A DNA stretch of 45,934 nt. Origin: an uncultured Clostridia bacterium. GTDB taxonomy: Bacteria > Bacillota > Clostridia > TANB77 > CAG-508. A program made the position numbers and the translations under genes. The stretch is from positions 78,615 to 124,548 of the forward strand of contig CANRNW010000002.1 of NCBI GenBank assembly GCA_947632145.1, read 5' to 3'. This document shows, in pieces, positions 1 to 10,407 of the stretch; within the stretch, counting starts at the first letter, position 1, and each line of letters opens with the position of its first letter. Below the pieces are notes generated by a model that worked only from the letters and a program-made list of their open reading frames with translations, was not told the DNA's origin and made no database searches.

Positions 1-2394
1 ATTTATTGCATTTTGAGGTATATTATTCTTGTTTTCTACAACTTCTATACTCTCTGCAAAGCCTAATTTCTTTATAAATGATTCTGATGCTTCTAAGAAA
101 TCTTTATATTCGCTTGTTACAAATATTAGTTTTGATTTTTTAGATGGGTGTACATTCATTTGTGTACGAGCATTTCTTATTCCTACTATAACCTCTTTTA
201 TTTGTTCTATGTCTTGCTCTGCATCTGCAAATTCTAATTCTTTATTATAAGTAGGATATTCAGAAATCATTATACTTTCATCATTATTATATAATTCTCC
301 ATAAATTTTTTCTGTTACAAAAGGCATAAATGGATGTAATAGTTTTAAAGAATCTCCTAAAACTTTATTTAATACATATTGTGCTACTTTTCTTGTAGGA
401 TTTTCTTTATCATAAAGTCTTGGTTTTACAATTTCTATATACCAATCGCAGAATTCATCCCATATAAAATTATATATTTTTTCTAATGCTATTCCTAAAT
501 CGTAGTTATCTATATTTGTTTTAACTTCTTTGCATAAAGTATTTAATTTTGACATTATCCATTTATCTTCATAAGTAAAGTCTGTTACTTTACTATTTTC
601 ATCGTAATCTTCCAAATTCATTAAAACAAATTTTGCTGCATTCCATATTTTATTTGCAAAATTTCCTGCAGAATCTAACTTTTCTGGCATATATCTTATG
701 TCATTTCCAGGTGATATTCCTAAAATTAAAGAAAACCTTAATGCATCTGTTCCATATTTATCTATAATTTCTAATGGATCAATTCCATTACCCAAACTTT
801 TAGACATTTTTCTTCCTTGACTATCTCTTACAATTCCATGAATAAATACTGTATTAAAAGGAATATCTCCCATATGTTCAAGTCCTGAGAAAATCATTCT
901 TGCTACCCAGAAAAATATTATGTCATACCCTGTTACAAGTACATTTGTAGGATAAAATGTTTTTAAATCATCTGTATTTTCTGGCCAGCCTAGTGTTGAA
1001 AATGGCCATAAAGCTGAGCTAAACCAAGTATCTAATGTATCTTCATCTTGATGCAAATTAGAACTTCCACATTTGGTACATTTACTAGGTTCATCTGATG
1101 ATACTATTATTTCTCCACAATCTTTACAATAATATGCTGGAATTCTGTGTCCCCACCATAATTGACGAGATATACACCAATCTTGAATATTCTCCATCCA
1201 GTTATAATATATTTTATCAAATCTTTCTGGTACGAATTTTATTTTACCGCTTCTAACCGCTTCTATTGCTGGCTCTGCTAAAGGTTTCATTTTTACAAAC
1301 CATTGCTCTGATATTTTTGGCTCTACTGTATTATGACATCTATAGCATTTTCCAACATTATGTGTATAATCTTCTGTTTTTACTAATGCACCTATTTCTT
1401 CTAGCTTTTTAACAATTAACTTTCTTGCCTCATACATATCTAATCCCTTATATTCAGGAACTAAATCTGTCATTTTCCATTCTTCATCAAATACTTCAAT
1501 TATTTCTAAATTATGTTTTAATCCTGCTTGATAATCGTTTGGATCGTGTGCTGGTGTAATCTTTACGCAACCTGTTCCAAACTCCTTCTCAACAAACTCA
1601 TCTGCTATAATTGGTATTTCTTTATTCATTATTGGCAATATACATGTTTTTCCGATTATATCTTTATATCTTTCATCTTCTGGATGTACTGCAACTGCAG
1701 TATCTCCTAGCATTGTTTCTGGTCTTGTTGTTGCAACTGTTATATATTTATCTGTTCCTGTTATTTTATAACGAATATGCCAAAGATGTGTTGGTTCTTC
1801 AACATATTCAACCTCTGCATCTGAAATTGATGTATTACAACATGGGCACCAGTTTATCATTCTTTTTCCTTTATATATTAAACCTTTTTCATATAGCTTA
1901 ACAAATACATGTTTTACTGCATTAGATAATCCTTCATCCATAGTAAATCTTTCGTGTTCCCAATCGCAAGATGAACCAAGTTTTTTTAGTTGCTCTGTAA
2001 TTGTATTTCCATATTCTTTTTTCCATTCCCATGCTTTTTCTAAGAAACCATCTCTTCCTAAATCATCTTTTGTTATTCCTTCTTTTTTTAGTTTCTCAAC
2101 TATTTTGGCCTCTGTTGCAATAGCTGCATGGTCTGTTCCAGGAACCCATAAAGTATTAAAGCCATTCATTCTTTTATATCTAATTAGTATATCTTGTAAA
2201 GTATTATCAAGAGCATGCCCCATATGTAATTTACCTGTTATATTAGGTGGTGGCATAACAATAGAATAACTTTCCTTTGTTTTATCTCCACTTGGCTTAA
2301 AGTATTTTTTATCCATCCAATTTTTATAAATTTCATCTTCAAAATCCTTTGGATTAAATCTGTCGTTTAATTTGTGATTGCAATTTTTACACAT
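1..2394 (-). CDS. valS: Valyl-tRNA synthetase, 3' end runs off the window
   Basis: Minus-strand translation from ATG at 2394: MCKNCNHKLNDRFNPKDFEDEIYKNWMDKKYFKP...PPPNITGKLHMGHALDNTLQD...GRKMSKSLGNGIDPLEII; HMGH and KMSKS class I motifs; RBS ggagg upstream. Not in the ORF track because it is open at the window edge. Confidence 0.95.
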   Translation of the reverse strand, partial: MCKNCNHKLNDRFNPKDFEDEIYKNWMDKKYFKPSGDKTKESYSIVMPPPNITGKLHMGHALDNTLQDILIRYKRMNGFNTLWVPGTDHAAIATEAKIVEKLKKEGITKDDLGRDGFLEKAWEWKKEYGNTITEQLKKLGSSCDWEHERFTMDEGLSNAVKHVFVKLYEKGLIYKGKRMINWCPCCNTSISDAEVEYVEEPTHLWHIRYKITGTDKYITVATTRPETMLGDTAVAVHPEDERYKDIIGKTCILPIMNKEIPIIADEFVEKEFGTGCVKITPAHDPNDYQAGLKHNLEIIEVFDEEWKMTDLVPEYKGLDMYEARKLIVKKLEEIGALVKTEDYTHNVGKCYRCHNTVEPKISEQWFVKMKPLAEPAIEAVRSGKIKFVPERFDKIYYNWMENIQDWCISRQLWWGHRIPAYYCKDCGEIIVSSDEPSKCTKCGSSNLHQDEDTLDTWFSSALWPFSTLGWPENTDDLKTFYPTNVLVTGYDIIFFWVARMIFSGLEHMGDIPFNTVFIHGIVRDSQGRKMSKSLGNGIDPLEIIDKYGTDALRFSLILGISPGNDIRYMPEKLDSAGNFANKIWNAAKFVLMNLEDYDENSKVTDFTYEDKWIMSKLNTLCKEVKTNIDNYDLGIALEKIYNFIWDEFCDWYIEIVKPRLYDKENPTRKVAQYVLNKVLGDSLKLLHPFMPFVTEKIYGELYNNDESIMISEYPTYNKELEFADAEQDIEQIKEVIVGIRNARTQMNVHPSKKSKLIFVTSEYKDFLEASESFIKKLGFAESIEVVENKNNIPQNAIN

Positions 2395-2414
2395 ATTTGT
2401 TCCTCCTTCTTATA

Positions 2415-2655
2415 CAAAAAACCTCTGTCCCTTAAAATAAGGGCAGAGGTAAATTCCGCGGTACCACCTTAATTATTATAAATAACTTATAATATCTCTA
2501 AAAGCATTTAACGTTGCTAAAACGAATATAGCTACTAAAAACTTTCGCCATATCAACTCCAAAGCTACCTTCTGCTTATTCTAATCCCTTAAGAAGCTTT
2601 CAGCCAGTGACTTCTTTTCTCTAATGGCAGTAATAAACATACTCCTCTTTTTCAT
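2415..2655 (-). promoter_or_regulatory. T-box leader of valS
   Basis: Minus strand has AAGGTGGTACCGCGG followed by a terminator hairpin (ACCTCTGCCCTTATTTTAAGGGACAGAGGTTTTTT), directly upstream of valS; candidate GUA (Val) specifier in AGAAGGTAGC. Confidence 0.93.
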
Positions 2656-2797
2656 AGTTTTTAAATTATGTATAATATGTTATCATATATTTAAAAAATT
2701 TACAACTATAAAATTAAATAAATTTTAATCTTTATAACATTTAACATCTATGTTGTTTATTCTTGTTGTATCTGTAGTAATTTCCATAAGACTGTTT

Positions 2798-4469
2798 CTA
2801 AAATATTCCAACTATGTTTCCATTCTCATCTACGTCTATTTTTTCTGATGCTGGAACTCGTGGTAATCCAGGCATTGTAAATACGTTTCCTGTTAACACT
2901 ACAACAAATCCTGCACCAGATTTTAATATAACATTTTTTACATGTATCTTAAATGGCTCTTTGCATTCTAAATTCTTCGCATCATCAGAGAAAGAATATT
3001 GTGTTTTAGCTATACATACTGGTAAGTTTTTATATCCTAAACTTTCAATTCTTTTTATTTGCTCTAAACTTTCTTCTGTATATTCTACTCCTTCTGCTCC
3101 ATATAATTTTGATGCTATTTTTTCTATTTTTTCTTGTATACTATCTTCTAAATCATATATATATTTAAAATTATTTGGTATATTGCAAAGTTCTACTATT
3201 TTTTCTGCTAAGTCTGTTGCACCAGCTCCACCTTTTCCCCAAGCTTCTACTAAGCTTAATTTTACTCCTTGTTCTTTTAATTTATTTTGTAAAAGCTCTA
3301 TTTCTTTTTCTGTATCTTGATTAAATTTGTTTATTGCAACAATTACATTTAATCCGAATTTATTTTTTATATTATCTATATGCTTTAATAAATTATGTAC
3401 TCCTCTTTCTAAATACTCTAATCCTTCATTTGCTATATCTGCTATGTCCATTCCACCATGATATTTCAATGCTTTTATTGTTGCAACACATACTACTGCA
3501 TCAGGCTTTTTAGGTAAATTTCTTGATTTAATATCTAAGAATTTTTCTGCTCCTAAATCTGCACCAAATCCAGCTTCTGTAATTGTATAGTCTGATAATT
3601 TCATTGCGATTTTTGTTGCAATTACACTATTGCAACCATGTGCAATATTTGCAAATGGTCCACCATGAACTATTGCTGGTGTTCCTTCTAATGTTTGTAC
3701 AACATTTGGATTAAATGCATCTTTTAGCAAAGCTGTCATTGCTCCTTCAGCTTTTAAATCTTTTGCTCTTATTGGTTCATTTTTTGCATTATAACCAATT
3801 ATTATATTTCCAATTCTTGTTCTTAAATCGTTTAAATCTGTAGCTAAACAGAATATTGCCATTATTTCAGATGCAACAGTAATATCAAATCCATCTTCCC
3901 TTGGAACTACATTCTTTTCTCCAGATAAACCTACTTGTACTTTTCTTAATGATCTATCATTTAAATCAACACATCTTTTCCAAATAATCTCTTTAAAGCC
4001 TAATTCATTTCCAAAGAAAATGTGATTATCAATTAAAGCAGATAGTAAATTATTTGCAGATGTTATGGCGTGAATATCTCCTGTAAAGTGTAAATTTATT
4101 TCCTCCATTGGAGCAATTTGTGCATAGCCTCCACCAGTTGCTCCTCCCTTTATACCAAATACAGGTCCCAAAGATGGCTCTCTTAATGCTAACATTGCTT
4201 TTTTACCTATTTTTGATAATCCGGTCAGCTAGTCCTATTGAAATTGTTGTTTTTCCTTCACCTAATGGTGTTGGATTTATTGATGTAACTAATATTAACT
4301 TTCCGTTTTCTTTTTGTTCTAAATCTTCTAATACTTTATTTGAAATTTTTGCTTTATACTTTCCATATTGTTCAACGTATTTTTCATCAATTCCCATTTT
4401 GTTTGTTATTTCTGTTATATTTTTTAATTTTACACTTCTTGCTATTTCTACATCTTCCATAATTTGCAT
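2798..4469 (-). CDS. fhs: Formate--tetrahydrofolate ligase, read through one CGG+1 site (ORF 4203-4469 joined to 2798-4195)
   Basis: [25 protein letters not shown]-[CGGA][48 protein letters not shown]; dropping one C gives a continuous 556-aa protein. Confidence 0.93.
4221..4223 (-). other. Candidate CGG(+1) recoding site 1: GAC CGGA TTA -> Asp-Gly-Leu (fhs)
   Basis: 0-frame GAC CGG ATT ATC AAA AAT AGG TAA stops; skipping C gives GAC GGA TTA TCA AAA ATA GGT AAA AAA GCA ATG. Confidence 0.85.
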
Positions 4470-4515
4470 CTCCTTTAATAAAATTATTTGTTAATTCTAT
4501 ATTACACGTAGTTTT

Positions 4516-4956
4516 CTACAATATTGCTCCTGCTATGATTCCAATTAGTGCCCCAACAAATACTTGTGTTGGAGTGTGACCTAATACTTCTACTAATCTT
4601 TCTTGAACTTCCACACCTGTTAAACCTGGTGTTGATATTATTTTGTTTAATAACTTTGCCTGTTTTCCAGCTGCACGCCTTACTCCACAAGCATCATACA
4701 TTACTACTATTGCAAAAATTATAGCTAATGCAAAATTCGAACTTGAAAATCCATATTCTTTTCCAATTAACACTGCTAATGAACATACAACAGCAGAATG
4801 TGAACTCGGCATTCCTCCTGCACCTAATATTCTTTTAAAGTCAAATTTATGATCCTTTATTAAATCCCATAATACTTTAAATAGTTGTATAAAGAACCAT
4901 AACAGTACAGGAATATATATATATTTATTTGTAACTATCTCTCCCAAAATTTTCAT
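4516..4956 (-). CDS. Divergent PAP2 / DUF212 family membrane protein
   Basis: GAGGMPSSHSAVVCSLA...YDACGVRRAAGKQAKLLN motif pattern. Confidence 0.85.
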   Translation of the reverse strand: MKILGEIVTNKYIYIPVLLWFFIQLFKVLWDLIKDHKFDFKRILGAGGMPSSHSAVVCSLAVLIGKEYGFSSSNFALAIIFAIVVMYDACGVRRAAGKQAKLLNKIISTPGLTGVEVQERLVEVLGHTPTQVFVGALIGIIAGAIL

Positions 4957-4970
4957 ACAAAATGTCCTTT

Positions 4971-5198
4971 CTAATCCATTGGAGTAAAGCTTTCTTCTTC
5001 TGTATTTTCGCCTTCTCTTATCAAAATTGTTATTTTCTTTTCTGCTTCATCTAATATTTTTGTACATTTCTTAGATAAAGCCATTCCTTCTTCAAATTTT
5101 TTCACAGATTCATCTAAATTTAAATCTCCCTTTTCTAATTCACCAACTATCTGCTCTAAACTTTTTATTGTATCTTCAAAATTTAAATTTTCTTCCAT
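4971..5198 (-). CDS. xseB: Exodeoxyribonuclease VII small subunit
   Basis: NFEDTIKSLEQIVGELEKGDLNLDESVKKFEEGMALSKKCTKILDEAEKKI; close to xseA. Confidence 0.92.
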   Translation of the reverse strand: MEENLNFEDTIKSLEQIVGELEKGDLNLDESVKKFEEGMALSKKCTKILDEAEKKITILIREGENTEEESFTPMD

Positions 5199-5253
5199 AT
5201 TTTCTCCTTTCTACTGAATTTTAACAAAACAAATTACTGATTATTTTTCAAAC

Positions 5254-5745
5254 TTAATATGTTTCCTTACAAGTTCCTGTTTTAATATTTATCTCGTAAC
5301 TAACTAATTGATTTGTAGTTTCATTATCTCTTACAGTTACAATATATGTTTCTGAATTTTTTGCAGTTATATAACTATAAAACACAGTTTTTGAACTACC
5401 TGTTTTTTCCCAATTTGCCTTTGCAATACTTTTTGCATACTCTATTTTTTGATTATCTGTCATTTTTGAAATATCTTTATTTTGTGATGATGTTGTAGGT
5501 GTCGCCAATGGTGTTGGAGTTGCATCTGGTGATGAAGTCTCAACTGGTTCTGGACTTGGTGATTCTTGATTTGGATCATCTGTTTCAAAAGCTGGAGTAT
5601 TTGTAGTATTAACTTCCGGATTACTTGTGGGTTCTGTGCTTGTAGGTTCAGATTCACTTTTTTTACTAACATTTATACCTACAACTATCGCTAATGCTAT
5701 TATTAACACAATTGCAATTCCTAAAATTACTTCTCTTTTATTCAT
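5254..5745 (-). CDS. Predicted secreted/membrane-anchored protein with Pro/Thr/Ser-rich linker
   Basis: N-terminal TM segment (VILGIAIVLIIALAIVVGINV) followed by a low-complexity P/T/S/E segment. Confidence 0.6.
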   Translation of the reverse strand: MNKREVILGIAIVLIIALAIVVGINVSKKSESEPTSTEPTSNPEVNTTNTPAFETDDPNQESPSPEPVETSSPDATPTPLATPTTSSQNKDISKMTDNQKIEYAKSIAKANWEKTGSSKTVFYSYITAKNSETYIVTVRDNETTNQLVSYEINIKTGTCKETY

Positions 5746-5787
5746 ATACTTTCCTCCTTTTTTTCTGAGTGACTAAGGCGTCTCTCC

Positions 5788-6975
5788 TTACAGTATATTT
5801 GCTGTTTTTTCTCCGTCTGAAAATTTTAATTTGATTCTGTCATTTGTCTTTATATCGTTTGCACTTTTAATTATTTTATCATTTAATTCCGCCAAGCAAT
5901 AACCTCTAGTTAAAGTTTTTAATGGACTTAGTGTATCTAACTTTGATATTGTACCTACTGCTAATGTTTTTGAATCTTTTAATTTATTTATTATGCTATT
6001 TTGTAAGGCTTTTACATATGCATCTACATTTATATATTCTTCATTTATTCTTTGATATGGTTCTTTAAAAACTTTAGATGCCATGCACTTTTCATATCTT
6101 AGCTTCATATACTCTATTTTCTTTTTTAATGCTACTTTATATCTTCTATTATATGTTTCTAATTTTAATTTTATTTCTGAAACATCTGCTTGTGCTAATT
6201 CTGCTCCAGCTGAAGGTGTTGGTGCTCTTAAATCTGCAACAAAATCTGCTATTGTAAAATCTGTTTCGTGACCAACAGCAGAAATTATTGGTAATTCTGA
6301 ATTATATATTGCATTTGCAACACATTCTTCATTGAACGGCCATAAATCTTCTAATGAACCTCCACCTCTCGCTATTATCAATACATCTGCCAATTTCTTT
6401 CTGTTCATATAATCAATTGCATCTGCAATTTTTTCTCCTGCACCCTCTCCTTGTACTGGAACTGGTAATAATCTAATATGTACATTAGGATTCCTTCTAG
6501 TTGCTACATTTATTATGTCTCTAATTACTGATCCAGTTTTTGATGTTAACACCCCTATTGTTTTTGGCATGAATGGAATTTTCTTTTTATGTGCTATATC
6601 AAAATAACCTTGTTTTTCTAATTTATTCTTTAGTTCTTCATAGGCTTTGTGTAAACTACCTATGCCATCCTCTTGCATTGCTTTACAATATATTTGATAT
6701 ATTCCATCTCTTTCAAAAACAGCAACAGTTCCAAAAACTTGTACTTTCATTCCATCTTTTGGTACAAAATTTAAAGTAGCAGTTGATGTTTTGAACATTA
6801 TACATTTTATTAGTGAATTTTCATCTTTTAGTGTAAAATACAAATGTCCTGTATAATGATGCTTAAAGTTTGATATTTCTCCTTTTACTAAAACACTGTT
6901 TAAATATTCATCGCTTGCTACTTTATCCTTGATATATTTATTTAATTCTGTTACAGATATTGCTTCTGGTTTCAT
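5788..6975 (-). CDS. xseA: Exodeoxyribonuclease VII large subunit
   Basis: [21 protein letters not shown]...[18 protein letters not shown]...[31 protein letters not shown]. Confidence 0.95.
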   Translation of the reverse strand: MKPEAISVTELNKYIKDKVASDEYLNSVLVKGEISNFKHHYTGHLYFTLKDENSLIKCIMFKTSTATLNFVPKDGMKVQVFGTVAVFERDGIYQIYCKAMQEDGIGSLHKAYEELKNKLEKQGYFDIAHKKKIPFMPKTIGVLTSKTGSVIRDIINVATRRNPNVHIRLLPVPVQGEGAGEKIADAIDYMNRKKLADVLIIARGGGSLEDLWPFNEECVANAIYNSELPIISAVGHETDFTIADFVADLRAPTPSAGAELAQADVSEIKLKLETYNRRYKVALKKKIEYMKLRYEKCMASKVFKEPYQRINEEYINVDAYVKALQNSIINKLKDSKTLAVGTISKLDTLSPLKTLTRGYCLAELNDKIIKSANDIKTNDRIKLKFSDGEKTANIL

Positions 6976-7388
6976 TCGTTCTCCTTTACAACACTAGCTA
7001 AAATTCCGTTTATAAATAAAGGTGATGTATCTTCTCCATATTTTTTTGCAAGTTCTACTACTTCGTTTATTACAACTTTATATGGTAATTCTTTATAATT
7101 TATTTCGTATATGCCTAGTTTTAATAAACTTAAATTTATTTTTGATATTCTTTCAAGTTTCCAGTCTGTTTTTAAATTACTTGCAATAATTTCGTTTATT
7201 GTTTTTTCATGCATTTTAATTCCATTTACAATATCTTTTATGTATTCTTGTGCATTATTATCTATTATTTCATTATTTTCAAAAAAAAGTTCTATTTGCT
7301 CTTCATTTAATTCTTTTTGTACTTCAATTTGATACAAGAATTTAAAAGCTAACTCCCTAGCTTCAGACCTATTCATATATTCCTCCAA
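6972..7388 (-). CDS. nusB: Transcription antitermination factor NusB
   Basis: [20 protein letters not shown]...[28 protein letters not shown]. Confidence 0.92.
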   Translation of the reverse strand: MEEYMNRSEARELAFKFLYQIEVQKELNEEQIELFFENNEIIDNNAQEYIKDIVNGIKMHEKTINEIIASNLKTDWKLERISKINLSLLKLGIYEINYKELPYKVVINEVVELAKKYGEDTSPLFINGILASVVKENE

Positions 7389-7393
7389 TGTTT

Positions 7394-7603
7394 TTACATT
7401 TTATCTATAAATTTTTTTAAATTTTCCTTTACAGTTTGTTTATTTCTTTGTACATAATTTCCTATAAACATTCCTAATAGAATAAATATAATTCCAATTA
7501 TTAGTCTGTCTAGTTCAAGTACCAATAAAATAATAGCAACTATAATTCCAATTATTGCTCCTTTATTTTTACTTAGAAAATTCATAAAGTTATCCATATT
7601 CAA
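7394..7603 (-). CDS. DUF2273-like small membrane protein
   Basis: Small two-TM protein next to amaP/asp23, as in Gram-positive alkaline-shock loci. Confidence 0.65.
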   Translation of the reverse strand: MNMDNFMNFLSKNKGAIIGIIVAIILLVLELDRLIIGIIFILLGMFIGNYVQRNKQTVKENLKKFIDKM

Positions 7604-7617
7604 GCACTCCTTTATTA

Positions 7618-8256
7618 CTAATTTTCAGATTTTACAACTTCTTTATCTTTTTCGCTCTTTTCATTTTCTTCAGGCTTTTTTACTTTTTCAGGCTTCTCTG
7701 ATTTAACACTTTTAGGAGTAATTTCATTTGTTATATTTTTAATTTTTATATTAACTTCTTTTACATCTAAACCTAAAGAATCTTTAACAGTTTGTTTTAC
7801 TTTTTCTTGTAATCCTGAAGATAATTCCTTAATTATAGCATCTTGTTTTACTAATAAGTTTATAAATATTATAAGATGTTTTTCTTTATCTAACATTACT
7901 CTACTTACTACACTGTCTACGCCTTTAATTGTTTTTGCCACACTATTTGTTAAATTTTCTAATGTATCTCTTGAAACAACTAATTTACCATTATCATTTT
8001 CTAATAATATTCCTTCTTTTGAATTATCTTCCTTAGAATAAGATTCAAAAAACATTGCTTTTAATGCAAGTAATATTAATACAACAGATACTCCAACTGT
8101 TACATTAGTAGCAATTTCATTGCCTTTTAAATAATTTAATGCACTAATAATAAGTTCTGTATCAAACCATCCAAACATCATTAAACATAGTAATACTGCT
8201 AGTACAAATACTATTATTGAAAAAACCGCTAATGCTAATCTATCTAAAAACTTCAT
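7618..8256 (-). CDS. amaP: Alkaline shock response membrane anchor protein AmaP
   Basis: Two N-terminal TM segments plus Asp23-like C-terminal domain; next to asp23. Confidence 0.8.
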   Translation of the reverse strand: MKFLDRLALAVFSIIVFVLAVLLCLMMFGWFDTELIISALNYLKGNEIATNVTVGVSVVLILLALKAMFFESYSKEDNSKEGILLENDNGKLVVSRDTLENLTNSVAKTIKGVDSVVSRVMLDKEKHLIIFINLLVKQDAIIKELSSGLQEKVKQTVKDSLGLDVKEVNIKIKNITNEITPKSVKSEKPEKVKKPEENEKSEKDKEVVKSEN

Positions 8257-8279
8257 ATATTATCACCCTTTCAAATTAC

Positions 8280-8714
8280 TTATTCTGCTACATCTTCTTC
8301 TGTGCTTGTTGTATTTGCTGCATTTGTTGTGCTTACACCTTGTACATGAACATTAACTGCAATAACTTTTAATCCTGTCATTGTTTCAACAGCTTTTTTT
8401 ACTCTGTTTTGAATTGCAAATGCAACATCTGGTATTCTAGTTCCATATTCTACTATAATATTAACATCTACTTTTGTTTCTTTTTGTCCAACTTCTACTT
8501 TTATACCTTTTGCTAAATTTTTCTTTCCACTAAATACTTCTGATATTCCTCCTGCGAATCCTCCTGCCATTCCAGCAACTCCTGGGACTTCTGATACTGC
8601 AACTCCTGCAATTACAGCAACAACATCGTCAGCAATTTTGATTTCATCTAATGAATTTTGATTTTCTCCTTCTTTTACTTCTAATACAGTTTCCTTTATT
8701 TCTTCATTTTCCAT
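8280..8714 (-). CDS. Asp23/Gls24 family envelope stress protein
   Basis: IADDVVAVIAGVAVSEVPGVAGMAGGF...VEVGQKETKVDVNIIVEYGTRIPDVAFAIQNRVKKAVETMTGL. Confidence 0.92.
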   Translation of the reverse strand: MENEEIKETVLEVKEGENQNSLDEIKIADDVVAVIAGVAVSEVPGVAGMAGGFAGGISEVFSGKKNLAKGIKVEVGQKETKVDVNIIVEYGTRIPDVAFAIQNRVKKAVETMTGLKVIAVNVHVQGVSTTNAANTTSTEEDVAE

Positions 8715-8816
8715 TTTTCATACCTCCATAATTTATAAATATTTAAAATAAATTGCATTCTTTTGTTGTAATACAGTATATCAATTATTTAATACTTTTA
8801 CAACTCTTTTTTTAAT

Positions 8817-9806
8817 TTATTCAAAAGTTTCTAAAGTTTCAATTTTATTTCCCTTTAAGAATTCTGAAGTAGGCATTCTTTTAGCATTTTCTCCTTGTAT
8901 TTCTTTAACCTTTATAATTCCACTTTTGGCTTTTATATATATTGCTTCTTTATAATCAATATATACTATAGTTCCAGCACTTACTTCATTTTCTAATCTT
9001 TCTTTATAACTTTTGAATTCACTAAAATTATTTACAAAATCATCTAAGGTTACAGCATCTATGTCCCAAAACTTTATCTTTTTTCCATTTAATGTTGCAT
9101 ATACACCCATAATTGGATTTAATCCTCTTGATAAATTTTTTATTTGAACTGCATCAAATTCATCCCAATTTATTTTTGACATAGATTTGTCCAATAAATG
9201 TGTAACAGTATAGTTTTTACCTTGTGCTTTTCTTGGAGCTATACCATTTTCTATTTGTTTTAAAGTTTCAACTAACAAATCAGCTCCAATTTTAGCTAGT
9301 CTATCCCATACTTCACCTGCAGTTTCATTATCTTTTATTTCTATTTCTTCTTGCAAAATTATATCTCCTGAGTCTAACCCTTCATCCATATACATTGTTG
9401 TAACACCAGTAGTTTTATCTCCATTTATTATTGCAGTTTGTATTGGTGTTGATCCTCTATATTTAGGTAAAAGTGATGGATGTACATTTATGCATCCATA
9501 CTTTGGTATTTCTAAAAACTCCTTAGGTAATATTTTTCCATAAGCTACAACACATATAACATCTGGATTTATTTTTTTTATTTCTTCAATAAATTCTTTA
9601 TTCTCTCTTATTCTTTCTGGCTGATATAATTTTAAATTTTTTTCTAAAGCATACTCTTTTACAGGTGATGGAGATAATTTCATTCCTCTTCCTTTTGGTT
9701 TATCAACATTTGTCACTACTGATAATACATTATAGCCTGCTTCATATACGCTTTTCAATGATTCTTGTGCAAAATCTGGCGTACCCATAAATACGATATT
9801 AAGCAT
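8817..9806 (-). CDS. fmt: Methionyl-tRNA formyltransferase
   Basis: MLNIVFMGTPDFAQESLK...INVHPSLLPKYRGSTPIQTAIINGDKTTGVTTM. Confidence 0.96.
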   Translation of the reverse strand: MLNIVFMGTPDFAQESLKSVYEAGYNVLSVVTNVDKPKGRGMKLSPSPVKEYALEKNLKLYQPERIRENKEFIEEIKKINPDVICVVAYGKILPKEFLEIPKYGCINVHPSLLPKYRGSTPIQTAIINGDKTTGVTTMYMDEGLDSGDIILQEEIEIKDNETAGEVWDRLAKIGADLLVETLKQIENGIAPRKAQGKNYTVTHLLDKSMSKINWDEFDAVQIKNLSRGLNPIMGVYATLNGKKIKFWDIDAVTLDDFVNNFSEFKSYKERLENEVSAGTIVYIDYKEAIYIKAKSGIIKVKEIQGENAKRMPTSEFLKGNKIETLETFE

Positions 9807-9821
9807 TTTTTGCCTCCTAAA

Positions 9822-10308
9822 TTATTTCTTTTGTTCTGGATTATATGTTTCTAATGTGCCTGGAATTATTTTGTCTATAAAAACCTCTCCGTTTAAATGA
9901 TCAACCTCGTGTGAAATTGCTTGTGCAAATAATCCCTCTGCTTCAATCTTTATCTTTTTTCCATTTATATCTAATGCCTCTACAATAACTTTTTTAGGTC
10001 TTACAATTTTTGCAAATTGGTTTGGAAAACTTAAACAACCTTCGTCAACTGTTTGTTTTCCTTCCTCCTTTATTATGTGTGGATTTATTAAGGTTACTGG
10101 TCCGATCTCCTTCTTCATATAAATCTATTACAGCAATCCTTTTTAAAATCCCAACTTGAGGAGCTGCTAAGCCTACTCCATTATATTTATGCATTGTTTC
10201 GATCATATCATTTACCAATTCAACTATTTTTTCATCTATTTGCTCAACTTCTTTAGTTTGTTTTTTTAATATTTCATCTCCTGCTAATCTTATTGTTCTT
10301 ATAGCCAT
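9822..10308 (-). CDS. def: Peptide deformylase, read through one CGG+1 site
   Basis: [16 protein letters not shown]...[26 protein letters not shown]-[CGGA][26 protein letters not shown]...[12 protein letters not shown]; 161 aa when one C is dropped. Confidence 0.94.
10102..10104 (-). other. Candidate CGG(+1) recoding site 2: GAT CGGA CCA -> Asp-Gly-Pro (def)
   Basis: GAA GGA GAT CGG ACC AGT AAC versus GAA GGA GAT GGA CCA GTA ACC TTA ATA AAT CCA. Confidence 0.85.
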
Positions 10309-10407
10309 TTTTCTCCTCCTATTCATTAAAAAATTTCCTGTTACCATAGGTAATTAATGATTTCATTGATTATAATTATATCTCAAAATTCTATGCATTG
10401 CAAGGTT

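Noticed and set aside
1201-1260. CGG trinucleotides in valS and many other genes (GCG GTT, AGC GGT, AAC GGA, TTC GGA etc.)
   Set aside because: Out of phase; the CGG spans two codons and the reading frame is intact. Useful as internal negative controls.
2814-3320. Plus-strand ORFs antisense to minus-strand genes (e.g. 2814-3320, 4108-4494, 12122-12583, 16854-17414, 42697-43146)
   Set aside because: Low-complexity F/L/S/Y-rich translations antisense to well-supported genes; AT-rich artefacts.
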